Below, one piece after another: positions 11,527-21,492 of a stretch of 31,370 nucleotides of DNA. The notes beneath the pieces are model-generated. The model saw nothing but the letters and a program-made list of their open reading frames with translations. It was not told the DNA's origin and ran no database searches. The stretch lies in contig NW_019775784.1 in NCBI RefSeq assembly GCF_001039355.2, forward strand, positions 59,305 through 90,674. Reading direction: 5' to 3'. Numbering within the stretch: the first letter of the stretch is position 1; each line of letters opens with the position of its first letter. Origin of the DNA: Lingula anatina. Its lineage: Eukaryota; Brachiopoda; Lingulata; Lingulida; Lingulidae. Position numbers and translations under genes: made by a program.

Positions 11527-11541
11527 TTTTCCCGGGGAAAA
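11527..11541. promoter_or_regulatory. Conserved near-palindrome TTTTCCCGGGGAAAA (copy 2)
   Basis: This 15-mer occurs unchanged in front of copies 3 and 5, and copy A has a decayed version near 427-441. It lies 295 bp before the copy 2 ATG. GGAAA half-sites on both strands resemble the half-sites bound by Rel-homology and NFAT proteins. The function is inferred only. Confidence 0.4.
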
Positions 11542-11717
11542 CTGGGTTCAGTATTGAAATATGTCACGGGTTGGTACAGAAATTGACGCATAGGGTAGGC
11601 AGATTTCGTTTTGGTAGCATTTCAATCGTTATTTTTCATTTTTACTTCCATAAAGGAGACCATATTTGTGCATCATGAAATTCACAAAGAATTTCCCTAA
11701 CCGATATAATATTGCTT

Positions 11718-11835
11718 TTAGGATAACCAGACGTTATTTTTAGATTTCTCGAAGGTGTTTAGAAACTAGCTAGGGCGAACAGAAAAAGGGGAATCCCCTA
11801 ATCAATGATATACATGACGCATTGCTTATTTCAAA
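11718..11835 (+). promoter_or_regulatory. Copy 2 promoter block with perfect kappaB palindrome
   Basis: Conserved 5' block containing GGGGAATCCCC at 11788-11798, a perfect inverted repeat matching the NF-kappaB consensus preferred by p50/p52-type dimers. TGACGCATTG at 11815-11824 resembles an ATF/CRE half-site. The start context is CAAAATGG. Spacing from the palindrome to the ATG is 37 bp, as in copy 5. No TATA box was identified with confidence. Confidence 0.65.
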
Positions 11836-12007
11836 ATGGCGACCGCTCTAATTGGAGATGAAGACGAAAGTTTGAGGGCTAAGATTCGAGAAAATTTCAC
11901 CAACTGCTCCATCTGCCTCAAAGATTTTGAAGATCCAACAGTTCTCCCCTGTCTCCACACCTACTGTAAGCGATGTCTGGCCAGCTACATCCCTGATAAT
12001 ACACCAG
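11836..12007 (+). CDS. Copy 2, exon 1: N-terminal RING half
   Basis: Encodes residues 1-57 (starts [10 protein letters not shown]) with RING ligands CSIC and CLHTYCKRC, ending at the GT donor at 12008. It is almost identical to copies A and 5 in the RING. Translation can run on into the intron to 12114, but sequence conservation and the GT donor show that the exon ends at 12007. Confidence 0.9.
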
Positions 12008-12717
12008 GTATAGGCGCGTTGTCACCCAAATTTAACCAGGAAGTAGATGCATTTTTGTTAAGTACATGCACTGTCCCTATCCGTTATTACATGAGTGATC
12101 AGCTTCATCCCTGATCATACACCAAGTGCGACATGTCACATGTAAGAATGAGGAAAATTAACTTTGGGCACTTTTGTACATTTATATAAAATACCAACAT
12201 TGTGAAGTTTATCACAGTGTTTCACAAATAATAAATAATTGTTGGATGGCAATTGTACATTTGGCTAACATTGACATCGGACCTTATGTATGTGCATAAG
12301 CTAAAAATCATAGTTCAAATTTCAACTGTAATTTTAACTTTTATCTGTTTGTTTTCCCCCATCTTCGAAAGTTAATGTCCCTTAAAGAGGACTAATTATT
12401 AAATGTATGAATGTAAATGCTACCTCTACCTTGAAATGTAATCAGCCTGACTGATGCATTATCATATTTTTATTAAAAATTGCAGTCAGTTAAATTCATA
12501 TTTATATTGAGCAAATAAAAGTCTTTTTTGTGAAAAAGTTTGAAATCAAACATACAGTGATAATAATTTAATATTTTTATTAAACTTAACAAACGTAAAG
12601 AATAATATTTCACAGAAATTGCGACATATAAAGTACCAAGCATTAAAATGAATAAACACTTATAGGCTTCTTAAGATTATCTTTAAAGTTTAAAATGCAA
12701 ATTATTTTCAATTCCAG
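12008..12717 (+). other. Phase-1 intron of copy 2
   Basis: This 710-bp GT-AG intron is AT-rich and has a TTCAATTCCAG acceptor. It aligns along most of its length with the copy 5 intron, and in parts with those of copies A, 3 and 4, so it represents the ancestral intron without insertions. Nothing else is visible in it. Confidence 0.85.
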
Positions 12718-13763
12718 GAAGCACGTTCCTGTGTCCCTTGTGCCAAAAAGAAACAAAACTCCCGGAAGATGGACTTGAAGGCTTCCTCCATAACTACTTC
12801 ATAGACAGCCTCCAGGACACTGTGCTCACACCAACCAGGAAGAAGAAATGTGGTGCCTGTGCCGTAGAGGGCGAAGATGTTGAGGCAATGTCCAAATGTC
12901 TCAACTGCAGTGAGTACCTGTGTAATCCTTGTGCCAAGTATCATACCCGTTTCAAAATGTTAATCAACCACAAGGTCTATACATTCGAGCAGCTACATAG
13001 TGGAGAACACCAACAAGAGCTCCAGGAATTCCAGCGTGTCTTCTGTCCTGAACACAAAGAAGAACCCATCAGGTATTTTTGTCTCAAGTGCCAGATACCC
13101 ATTTGCCGTGACTGCAAGGTCCTCATTCATGATGAGCACAAGTGCACATCCCTGGATACTGCCATAGAAACAGTGAAGCCCAAACTGGCGTCCATGCTGG
13201 AGAAGTTAGACGACAAGATCAGCGTACAAGAAAACGATTTAACCATCCTTCAGGGTGTGCTCAGGGACCACGATACCAATACCAGCTCTGTGATGAAGGA
13301 CATCTCAGACCACAGTCGCCATCTTCAGCAAGAAATTCAGCAGCAGGAGAAGAAGCTTCTCCAAGAAGTTCAGGAAGTCAGCGAGGCTCATAGGAAGAAC
13401 ATCACCTTGTACTTGGAGAGTTGTGAGGTCACCACGTCAACCATGAAGAGCACCTCAGATCTAGTAGGCAGCATCCTGTCCCGTGGTACTCCAGCTGAGA
13501 TCCTCATTCTACAGCAGCAAGTAGGAGACAGGTTACAGGAGCTCCTGCTGCCATCTGGTGGCGGTGATATCCCACAACACCTCAGCCTTCAACTACAGAC
13601 CAACAGTGATGTTGACAGAGAAATGGACAGGAACAAAGGACTTGGAAAGATACAACAAGACAGACAAGATATTCAAGGCATAAGTTCACGTGGACCACCG
13701 GTTGTAACACGGAAGGCACAGTTCAGAGATAAACCACACTTGGATAATGATTTTGGTTTTTAA
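12718..13763 (+). CDS. Copy 2, exon 2: RING end, B-boxes, coiled coil; NHL lost
   Basis: With exon 1 this gives a 405-residue RBCC protein. CPLC completes the RING. B-box 1 spans about residues 102-142 (C-x2-C, C-x2-C, C-x2-C, H-x8-H). B-box 2 spans about 167-200 (CPEH, CLKC, CRDC, His pair). A long coiled coil spans about 205-335, with heptad-like runs such as QQEKKLLQEVQEV. The reading frame then follows copy A as far as PHL and ends DNDFGF-stop at residue 405, where the NHL should begin. Downstream sequence from about 13764 matches the 3' flank of other copies, so the NHL and proximal 3' UTR were deleted. It could dimerise and ubiquitinate but lacks the usual target-binding domain, so it might act as a regulator of full-length relatives. 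The native AATAAA is gone; the nearest one seen is at 14752. Confidence 0.9.
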
Positions 13764-14601
13764 CTGAACTATGGAAGCGAAATCTGGGGGGTTCGTAATT
13801 TTTCAGATATAGAAAAGGTACATTACTGTAAATTAATCTTGGGAGTTAGTAACATACATGTAGCTATTTAAAATGAATTGAGGTGATTGCAACTAAAATA
13901 TTATGTGAAGTATTGGATTAGGTTTTAGGAACGCAAAACTTTATTTTAAGGGAGATCTTTGACAATCTACTACTTTTATGCAATGAGCTTAACAACTGGG
14001 CCACAAAGATAAAAAACTTTTAACACGTCTTAGACTGTCAGATGTGTGGGAGCATCAAAACATATCGGATTTAGCTAATTTTTCTGAAAGACTTTTAAGC
14101 ACGTTTAAAGGATAATTTAATTCAAGAAATTCGTATAAAAATACAACATTTATCTAAATGTCTATTATACCGACACTTGACGGGCATTTTTGTCCTGAAA
14201 TACCACCTTCGAAAAAAATCTCTTTTAAAAACAAGACAAATAATATGCAAGTTTAGAATATCAGACCATAATCTTATGATTGACAAGGGAGATACCACAA
14301 CGCACCAAAAGCAGATAGAACGCATATAAATTGATAGAAGATTCACAGAGGCTGAATTTCATTTTGTCTGTATTTGTCCACGTTACAGTGATCTAAGGAA
14401 AAATATATTAAAATTATAACTGGCAGAAACCCTTGGTTATTAAATTAATATAATTATTAAGAACTCAAAATTAAACAGATAATAGAAATCTTGGGAATTT
14501 TTTTGAGGGGTCGGCAAGCACAGGGAAAACAGAGATGTAAGAACCGTAAGTCTCATATTAAGTTTATATATAAGCAATATTTTTATCATTTTCATTACAG
14601 G

Positions 14602-14672
14602 GGGACAGTAATTAAATCCATTCGACCTGACGCGTGGGGAGGCGTGTAAGAGGAGAAGAGACCATTGTTTAA
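14602..14672. mobile_element. Fragment of foldback MITE
   Basis: It contains CAGTAATTAAATC followed by ACGCGTGGGGAGGCGTG and AGAGACCATT. These match, in pieces, the foldback elements at about 20725-20905 and 30475-30669. It sits at the junction where the middle part of the spacer is missing. Confidence 0.4.
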
Positions 14673-14856
14673 TGATATCTTTAAAATCACTGTGAGTTAG
14701 TTATGTTCATCCCTCACCCAACAATCGGGTTTGTGATAAACTCAATAATCAAATAAATAGGCAGTAATAAAAAGAAAAGCCCGAAATTCAGCATTAAAAA
14801 ATCAAAAATTCTAAAAATTGAACAATAAAATGCTGCAGTGGAATTATTCTAATGTA

Positions 14857-14871
14857 TTTTCCCGGGGAAAA
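14857..14871. promoter_or_regulatory. Conserved near-palindrome TTTTCCCGGGGAAAA (copy 3)
   Basis: Identical to the motifs upstream of copies 2 and 5, 353 bp before the copy 3 ATG. It is retained although the gene is broken. Confidence 0.4.
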
Positions 14872-15109
14872 CTGGGTTCGATATTCAAATATGTCACGGG
14901 TTGGTATAGAACTTGACGTGTTGGGTAGGCAGATTTCGTTTTGGTAGCAATTCAATCGTTATTTTTCATTTTTTACTTCCATAACGGAGACCCTATTTGT
15001 GCATCATGAAATTCGCTAAGACCCTATTTGTGCATCATGAGTTCGCAATTTTCATAACCGATCTAATATTTAATCTGATTTTACTATGGTACTTATATGT
15101 ACTATTAGG

Positions 15110-15223
15110 ATAACCAGACGTTATTTTTGAATTTCGCGAAGGTGTTTAGAAACTACCTAGGTCGAACAGAAAAAGGGGAATCCCCTAATCAATGGACGCA
15201 TGTGACGCACTGCTTATTTTAAA
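15110..15223 (+). promoter_or_regulatory. Copy 3 promoter block with perfect kappaB palindrome
   Basis: GGGGAATCCCC lies at 15175-15185, with TGACGCAC at 15203-15210 and an AAAATGG start context. The block aligns base for base, with few changes, with those of copies 2 and 5. The promoter of this pseudogene therefore looks intact, and the locus may still be transcribed. Confidence 0.62.
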
Positions 15224-15405
15224 ATGGCGACCGCTTCAGGAGTAGATGATGACGAAAGTTTGAGGGCAAAGATTCGAGAAAATTTCACCAACTGCTCCAT
15301 CTGCCTCAAAGATTTTGAAGATCCATGTCTCCACACCACACCTGCCATGTCTCCACACCTACTGTAAGCGATGTCTGGCCAGCTACATCCCCGATAATAC
15401 ACCAG
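15224..15405 (+). pseudogene. Copy 3, exon 1: frameshifted RING
   Basis: The first 34 codons match the family (M A T A S G V D..., CSIC intact). After GAAGATCCA the sequence carries CATGTCTCCACACC twice in place of the normal segment, a net gain of 10 bases. The frame is lost and a TAA follows at 15365-15367, giving a 47-residue product without a complete RING. Beyond the insertion the sequence (CTACTGTAAGCGATG...) is normal and ends at a GT donor at 15406. An origin by local template duplication is inferred. Confidence 0.88.
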
Positions 15406-15410
15406 GTAGG

Positions 15411-15694
15411 CGGTGGCGGATTTAGAGGGGGGAGCAAGGGGGTCCTGCCCCCCCCCCCCTTCGGTTTTTGAAAAATACATCACACCAACATGCCCCTCTT
15501 AAAAATTAGGACTTCGACTAGCTTAATCATAGTTCTAAACCGTACCAAAGGGCACTGTTTGCTCCCCAAAATACCAGAAATATTTCGGGGCCCTTGACTG
15601 GCAGGAACCCCACGCCAAGGGGGAGATGGTCGGCCTCGCATCCGAGGCCTGTCGTCCCAGACCCCCCTTCAAATAATCGTGGATCCGCCCCTGG
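15411..15694. mobile_element. MITE inserted 5 bp after the copy 3 splice donor
   Basis: A diverged relative of the element at 474-718: it starts GGTGGCGGATTTAG, ends GGATCCGCCCCTG and shares internal segments such as CCCCACGCCAAGG. The 5-bp duplication GTAGG flanks it (15406-15410 and 15695-15699). Removing the element restores an intron that aligns with copies 2 and 5. The target duplication includes the GT of the splice donor. Confidence 0.78.
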
Positions 15695-15819
15695 GTAGGG
15701 CGTGATGTCACCCAAATTTAACCAGGAAGTAGATACATTTTTGTTAAGAACATACACTGTCCCTTTCTTTTATTACATGAGTGACCATGCAGCTACTGTA
15801 GGCCTACAGGCCTATCCCT

Positions 15820-16702
15820 GGGCTCCGTATCTCGAAAGCTCCGCTATGTTGCGCACGTGCGCTAGCATGGCGAGCGTGCGCTATCCCATATCTCGAAAGC
15901 TTCGCAAATCCCGGCCGTGCGCTAAAGTCGAAATCACCATTAGTTTCGAGGCGATACAAACTAGTCGCAAAGGCCTCTGCGTATGCATAATTCGTCATTT
16001 TAATGTGTCTTTCATGTAATTAAACATGGTGGCAAGTTTGGGTTGCTAGTCATATAATAAAACAAATAACCAAAACATGGAAGCTTTTAATTGATTGAAT
16101 CACTGGTACCTCTGATAGAAAAACTTGCGGTAAATATTCACGTGAAGAATGCTAAAGTCATGTTTTATTATGCAGAAAAATTTCAAAATTACACATTTCA
16201 TGCATCATTTTATATTTTCTGGTGAATTTAATTCATCTTTGTGGTCTATTGATAATAATAATAAATGCAAAAGTGTCATTTTCTACACAAAATGAAAAGG
16301 CAGAAACACCGTGACCTTCCTCAATGTCTATTATTGTGAGACTGAACACTACTCACCAATGTGTCAGTAATTGTGTCAGTCCAAGCTTCGCTTATTGAAT
16401 TGTTTTTTGACATTTTATTGGTGTCAAATACTTCAAATATCAGTATTTGTAATTATGATATTCCTATAAATAAAAACCTCTTGATTTGCGTCATGGTGAA
16501 AAAAAGTTCATTTTGTGTAATTGTGTTATGACGTCTTCACTTTATGCGGCAATCGAATTTTAGTAGAGTTTGAGGTTATAATTGCGTTTCGTTTGCTAAG
16601 GCTTCGAGATAGCAGGTGGGTGCAATCGCACTAGAAAATAGCGCACGCTCGCCATGCTCGCGCACGTGCGCAACATAGCGAAGCTTTCGAGATACGGGGG
16701 CC
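15820..16702. mobile_element. 883-bp foldback element with 65-bp inverted repeats
   Basis: The left arm 15820-15884 is the inverted complement of 16638-16702 with few mismatches. Both contain CCGTATCTCGAAAGCT, then TTGCGCACGTGCGC and GGCGAGCGTGCGCTAT. A second, weaker TATCTCGAAGC unit lies just inside each arm. The arms are GC- and CpG-rich, while the core is AT-rich and has no coding sequence. Flanking intron sequence on both sides aligns with copy 2, so this is an insertion. It is a non-autonomous element, and its superfamily is not assigned. Confidence 0.78.
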
Positions 16703-17234
16703 ATCTACCGACACTGTGAAGTTTATCATAACATGTCATAAATGATAATTTAATGTTTAGTTGGACGGGAATTGCACATTCGGCTAACATTGGCAACGGC
16801 CCGTATGTATTAACTTCAAATGAGGTTTTAAATTTAGAGGCCATTTGTGTTAGTAATTTTTATCTACCATTTAATGTCTACTTTCCTACATCTTAGATAA
16901 TTATCAATGTTCCTTAGAGAGGACTATCAATATAAATGTTACCTCTAACTTAAAACGTAATCAACCCGACTTTTCAATTCATAGGGCCTAATCATTATTA
17001 AAAATTACAGCTAATTGAATTCATATTTATAGTGACCAAATAAGCAGTTTAGTAAAAAATAAAAAAAAGGTTTGAAATCAAATACACAGTGTTAATGATT
17101 AACATTTTACTAAACATTACTAGCGTAAAAAATTTTTTGACAGAAATTGGGACATATAAAGTACATATAACCAAGCAATAAAAAAAACACTTATGCCTCT
17201 AAAGAGTATCAGTGTAAATTATTCTTTATTCCAG

Positions 17235-19033
17235 GAAGCATTTTCCTGTGTCCCTTGTGCCAGAAAGAGACAAAACTCCCTAAAGATGGAGTTGAAGGCT
17301 TCCTCCACAACTACTTAATTGACATCCTCCAGGACACTGTGCTAACACCGACCAGGAAGAAGAAATGTGGTGCCTGTGCCATAGAGGGCGAAGATGTTGA
17401 GGCAGTGTCCAAATGTCTCAACTGCAGTGAGTACCTCTGTAGTCCTTGTGCCAAGTATCATACCCGTTTCAAAATATCAGTGAATCACAAGGTCTACACA
17501 TTGGAACAACTACGTAGTGGGGAACACCAACAAGAGGTCCAGGAATTCCAGTGTGTCTTCTGTCCTGAACACAAAGAAGAACCAATCAGGTATTTCTGTC
17601 TCAAGTGCCAGATACCCATTTGCCGTGACTGCAAGGTCCTTACTCATGATGAGCACAAGTGCACATCCCTGGATACTGCCATAGAAACAGTGAAGCCCAA
17701 ACTGGCGTCCATGCTGGAAAAGTTAGACGACAAGATCAGCGTACAAGAAAACGATTTAACTATCCTTCAGGCTGTGCTCAGGGACCACGATACCAATACC
17801 AGCTCTGTGATGAAAGACATCTGAGAGCACAGTCGCCATCTTCAGCAACAGATTCAGCAACAGGAGAAGAAGCTTTTCCAAGAAGTTCAGCAAGTCAGCG
17901 AGGTTCATAAGAAGAACATCACCTTGTACATGGAGAGTTGTGAGGTCACCACGTCAACAATGAAGAGCACCTCAGATCTAGTCGGCAGCATCCTGTCCCG
18001 TGGTACTCCAGCCGAGATCCTCATTCTACAGCAGCAAGTAGGAGACAGGTTACAGGAGCTTCTGCTGCCATCTGGTGGCGGTGATATCCCACAGCACCTC
18101 AGCCTACAGCTACAGACCAACAATGATGTTGACAGAGAAGTGAACAAGGGGACAGGACTTGGGACGATACAACAAAACAGACAAGTTATTCAAGGCATTA
18201 ATTCACGGGGACCATTGACTGTAACACGGAAGGCACAGATGAAAGAAAAACCACACTTGGTTAGTCAGTTTGATTCAAACTGTAGCCGTCCATATAGTCT
18301 TACCACCTGTGCCAAACCGCAGCAAGGATACCTGGTGGCGGATTACTGTAACAACATGGTGTGCAGATTCAATTTAGTTGGGCAACTCCTTGTGGAGCAA
18401 TCCAAGGCTGGTAACAGGTCATGGAAAACCCCCTTTGGTGTAGTATCACTACCCGATGGGACCACAGTGGTCTCTGAATATGGCAACAATAAACTTATCT
18501 TCACGTCATGGGACTTTAATCTCACTAAAGAAGTGGTTATAAAAGGTCCTGATGGTTTACATGTTACCAACTCCAATACCATTCTGGTTACTCAGCCTGA
18601 TTTAAAGCAAGTGAGCCTTGTCAACCCTCACTGTTCCACAGTGGATACCATAAAGCACAGTGGCTTTCGGTGGCCTTGGTATGTGACAGTTCTTAACAAT
18701 GGGAACATTGTGGTTTCTGATAACAAAGCTAAAGCAGTCTTCATCCTGAGTCCCACTGGGTCACTGCTCCACACCTACACTGGCTCTGGACATCATCAAC
18801 TCTGTCTACCAACAGGAGTCTGTGTTGACCAGTATGATAACATCATGATTGCTGACCACACCACCCACAAAATTCACATCATGTCAAGTGATGGTAATTT
18901 TGTCCAGTTCTTAGCAACTAAAGATGACGGGCTGCAGTATCCGCGTGGTTTAACCATCAACCATAATGGTGATTTAGCAGTCTCTGAGGACGGAGGGAAG
19001 ATCAAGGTGTTTAGGTACATGGATTCGGACTAG
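17235..19033 (+). pseudogene. Copy 3, exon 2: B-boxes, coiled coil, NHL with one nonsense codon
   Basis: Full-length exon after a TTTATTCCAG acceptor. The frame reads CPLC, B-box 1, B-box 2 and half of the coiled coil. A TGA then occurs at 17822-17824, where copies 2 and 5 have TCA (the Ser of MKDIS, residue 254 of the family). After the TGA the same frame stays open through the rest of the coiled coil and the whole NHL to 19033, ending FRYMDSD. Together with the exon 1 frameshift this makes a full-length protein impossible. A coiled-coil-NHL fragment could only come from internal initiation. The single stop and intact NHL suggest recent inactivation. Confidence 0.9.
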
Positions 19034-19042
19034 ATGCAAATG

Positions 19043-19078
19043 AATAAACTTGTCCTGTAGAGATTGATCAGTAATAAA
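19043..19078 (+). terminator. Polyadenylation signals, copy 3
   Basis: Two AATAAA hexamers, at 19043-19048 and 19073-19078, lie 9 and 39 bases after the stop. The first is shared with copy A and the second with copy 5. Confidence 0.55.
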
Positions 19079-20700
19079 TGGTAATTTTTACTGTTGTGAA
19101 CATAAACCGTTCGTGAAATGACACCAACATGTTTTATTACCTATGACTACTATTGTGATTGGCCTACTTCTAACTGAATTCCGTTCTGGTTGTTGAGTGC
19201 TATCATGACTAATATTCCTATTAACATGGTAGTTATCATTTTTGTGTAAATTTGCAAATGATAAAAAAAACATATTTGATCTTATATCCAGTGCATGCCG
19301 TAGTAAAGGAATTAAAACGGAATGACACTTGCTGTTTTGTTCTAGATAATCCTTCTAAATAACATAATATCATATATCTGTTATTTCTGATCTCACATAA
19401 TTTTAAGCCTTTATACGCATAACGGGCATTTAACAAAGCTGTAAAACAAAAAAAAATTGTTTCAAAAATGCAAATAAAAATGACACAAATATTAAAAAAA
19501 CACTATTTGTTATTATTATTATTATTATCATCACTGTTTCGACAATAGCCGACATCAGTTATTCCATGCAGTCAAAAACTTAATTCATAATCTCACAAAA
19601 ATAAAATGTAAATGTAGAAACTTTTTCTATTTGATATGTATGTTTCTGTACCTGAACTATGGAAGCGAAATCTGGGGGTTTCGTAAGTTTTCAGATATAG
19701 AAAACGTACATCTGCAATACTGTAAATTAATCTTGAGTGTAAGTAACACAGCTGCCGTTTATAATGAGTTAGGGTGATTGCTACTAAAATATTATATGAT
19801 GATTAGCATTGTGAAGCATTGGATTAGGTGCTCAAAATTTTATTGGAAGGGGAATCTATGACAATCTACTACTTTTATGCAATGAGTTTGATAATTGGGC
19901 CACAAAAAATTTAACACTCCTTGGACTGTCAGATAAACGGGAGCATCAAAACATATCGGATGTAGCATCTTTTTTAAAGACTTTGAATGATTTAATTCAA
20001 TAAATTCGTATAAAATATAACATTCATCTAAATGTCTATTATACAGACTCTCTACGGGCATTTTTGTCCTAAAATACCACCTTCGACAAAAAAATTCTTT
20101 TAAAAACAAGACAAATGATATGCAAGTTTAGAATATCAGACCATAAACCTATGATTGACAAGGGAAATACCACAACGCACCAAAAGAAGACAGCACGCAT
20201 ACAAACTGATAGAAGACTCACAGAGGCTGAATTTCATTTTGTCCGTATTTGTCCACATTACAGTGATCTAAGGAAAAATATATTAAAATTATAACTGGCA
20301 GAAACCCTTGTTTATTAAATTAATATAATATTAATAACTCAAAATTAAACAAATAATAGAAATTTTTTGAAGGGTCTGCAAGCGCAGGAAAAACAGAGAT
20401 GTATCTGTAAGAACCGTAAGTCTCACATTACAAATATATTCATAAGCAATATTTTTATCATTATGATTTTTTACTTAAATGTTTCTGTGGTTATTATTAT
20501 TATGACACTTCTTATGTATCTACTACGATTACAAGTATTCCTTCATTTTTAAGGAAAAATTGAGGTCATATCAAACAAATGGCTGACATGACTTGTTTTT
20601 CATCTATGAAGATGACATGTGGGAAATATATGAAAATATGAGAAATTTACTCCACTTATCTGGAGCTTCATAAGGGCCATTCAGAATGGAAGATCCGAGT
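19079..20700. repeat. Duplicated 3' flank of copy 3
   Basis: No gene. 19079-19650 matches the 3' flank of copy A (8930-9535). 19650-20470 matches 9535-10320 and 13764-14600. 20525-20620 matches 10610-10690 and 24530-24610. It contains a short (ATT)n run near 19509-19528. Confidence 0.65.
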
Positions 20701-20724
20701 ATCAACTGGTCCAAGGCTTAAATA

Positions 20725-20905
20725 TGGCGGTCCCTACATGACATGAAGACCGCTTGTAAATTCCTGTATAAGTCTCTCTGCCTTTCACACGCCCCCCCCC
20801 ACGCGNNNNNNNNNNNNNNNNNNNNNNNNNTCCCCCCCCCCCCCCCCCCCCCCCCCCCACGCGTTGCCCCTGCAGGGTCCCAGTAATTAAATCTCGGCTC
20901 CATTC
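20725..20905. mobile_element. Foldback MITE interrupted by assembly gap
   Basis: The sequence from AAATATGGCGG through GTCTCTCTGCC and CACACGC resembles the left arm of the element at 30475-30669. After the gap, AATTAAATCTCGGCTCC matches that element's central palindrome. C runs flank an unsequenced gap. The two halves probably belong to one element. Confidence 0.42.
20806..20830. other. Assembly gap (25 N)
   Basis: Exactly 25 N, bordered by C homopolymers and by CACGCG on both sides (20800-20805 and 20859-20864). The gap size is probably arbitrary, and the repeated border may be an assembly artefact. Confidence 0.95.
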
Positions 20906-20924
20906 GAGGATACTGGAAAAAAAG

Positions 20925-21057
20925 GTAAATTAATAATAACTGTTGCCATTAAATCAACTGAACTGTGTAATAAATCGTGCAATAATGAAATGTTGTTAAA
21001 TGGCCGTCTCCAATGTGTAGATATGTAGATATAAAATAAAGGTGTATCAAACTTTTG

Positions 21058-21089
<32 letters not shown>

Positions 21090-21492
21090 GTCATTTAAAA
21101 AAGACTAATGAAGATCAATTTTTTAAAGAGGTACTGATCGACAGGTGTTTGCGTCTGCGTTTCCTTGACACACTAGGTACAAGATTAAACCCCACTTTAT
21201 TGGAAGCTTCATTAATATTTTCTACTCTTCTTTATTCATTCTGTCATCAACAAAAATTTAGGAAAACACTTTCGCTTTTTGCGCTTTACTTTGTTTTGAT
21301 TATCAAATAACAGCATTTTTACGTGCTAAAATAATGACCCACTTTTTCAGATAAATCATTTACATGCACGCTTTATTACAGTTATCATTGAACTAACCTA
21401 TCAATCTATACATCATGGGACCCCATTTTATGACCTCTCCAAACTCATACATAGATAAGTTAGAATCAGGTGATTCCATCCACCCCTAAATC
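20925..21492. other. Upstream region of orphan copy 4, unlike other promoters
   Basis: 20925-21045 matches 28770-28890 in the 3' flank of copy 5. A run of 26 T lies at 21064-21089. From there to the ATG at 21493 I found no match to the conserved promoter block: the kappaB palindrome, the TTTTCCCGGGGAAAA motif and the TGACGCA motif are all absent. No gene is visible. Confidence 0.5.

Larger units (their letters stand above)
8903..11717. repeat. Duplicated inter-gene block between copies A and 2
   Basis: No gene is visible. The stretch is a chain of segments that recur elsewhere. 8885-9535 matches 19034-19650 and, more weakly, 28472-29250. 9535-10320 matches 13764-14600 and 19650-20470. 10140-10525 matches 22625-23020. 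10530-11230 matches 24451-25135. 11220-11717 matches the flanks upstream of copies 3 and 5. It is the least disrupted version of the spacer and a useful reference for the array. Confidence 0.7.
13764..15109. repeat. Duplicated spacer between copies 2 and 3
   Basis: No gene. 13764-14600 matches 9535-10320 and 19650-20470. From about 14680 it matches the upstream flank of copies 2 and 5. The middle spacer part seen between copies A and 2 (about 10330-11160) is missing, replaced by a short element fragment near 14600-14670. AATAAA at 14752-14757 is the first plausible polyadenylation signal after truncated copy 2. The promoter-distal near-palindrome lies at 14857-14871. Confidence 0.65.

Noticed and set aside
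12008-12114. Open frame continuing past exon 1 of copy 2 (similar runs follow copies A, 4 and 5)
   Set aside because: It begins at a conserved GT donor, its frame is not maintained between copies, and exon 2 completes the RING precisely. It is intron read-through.
13142-13393. Second-frame ORF over the coiled coil, also at 17659-17910
   Set aside because: A shadow of the real frame, kept open only because the coiled coil sequence is so similar between copies.
16596-16844. Minus-strand ORF over the right arm of the foldback element
   Set aside because: It is explained by the inverted repeat, and part of it is repeated in the left arm (15702-16019).
20718-20903. Glycine-rich minus-strand ORF
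   Set aside because: It is a product of the C homopolymer and reads through the N gap.
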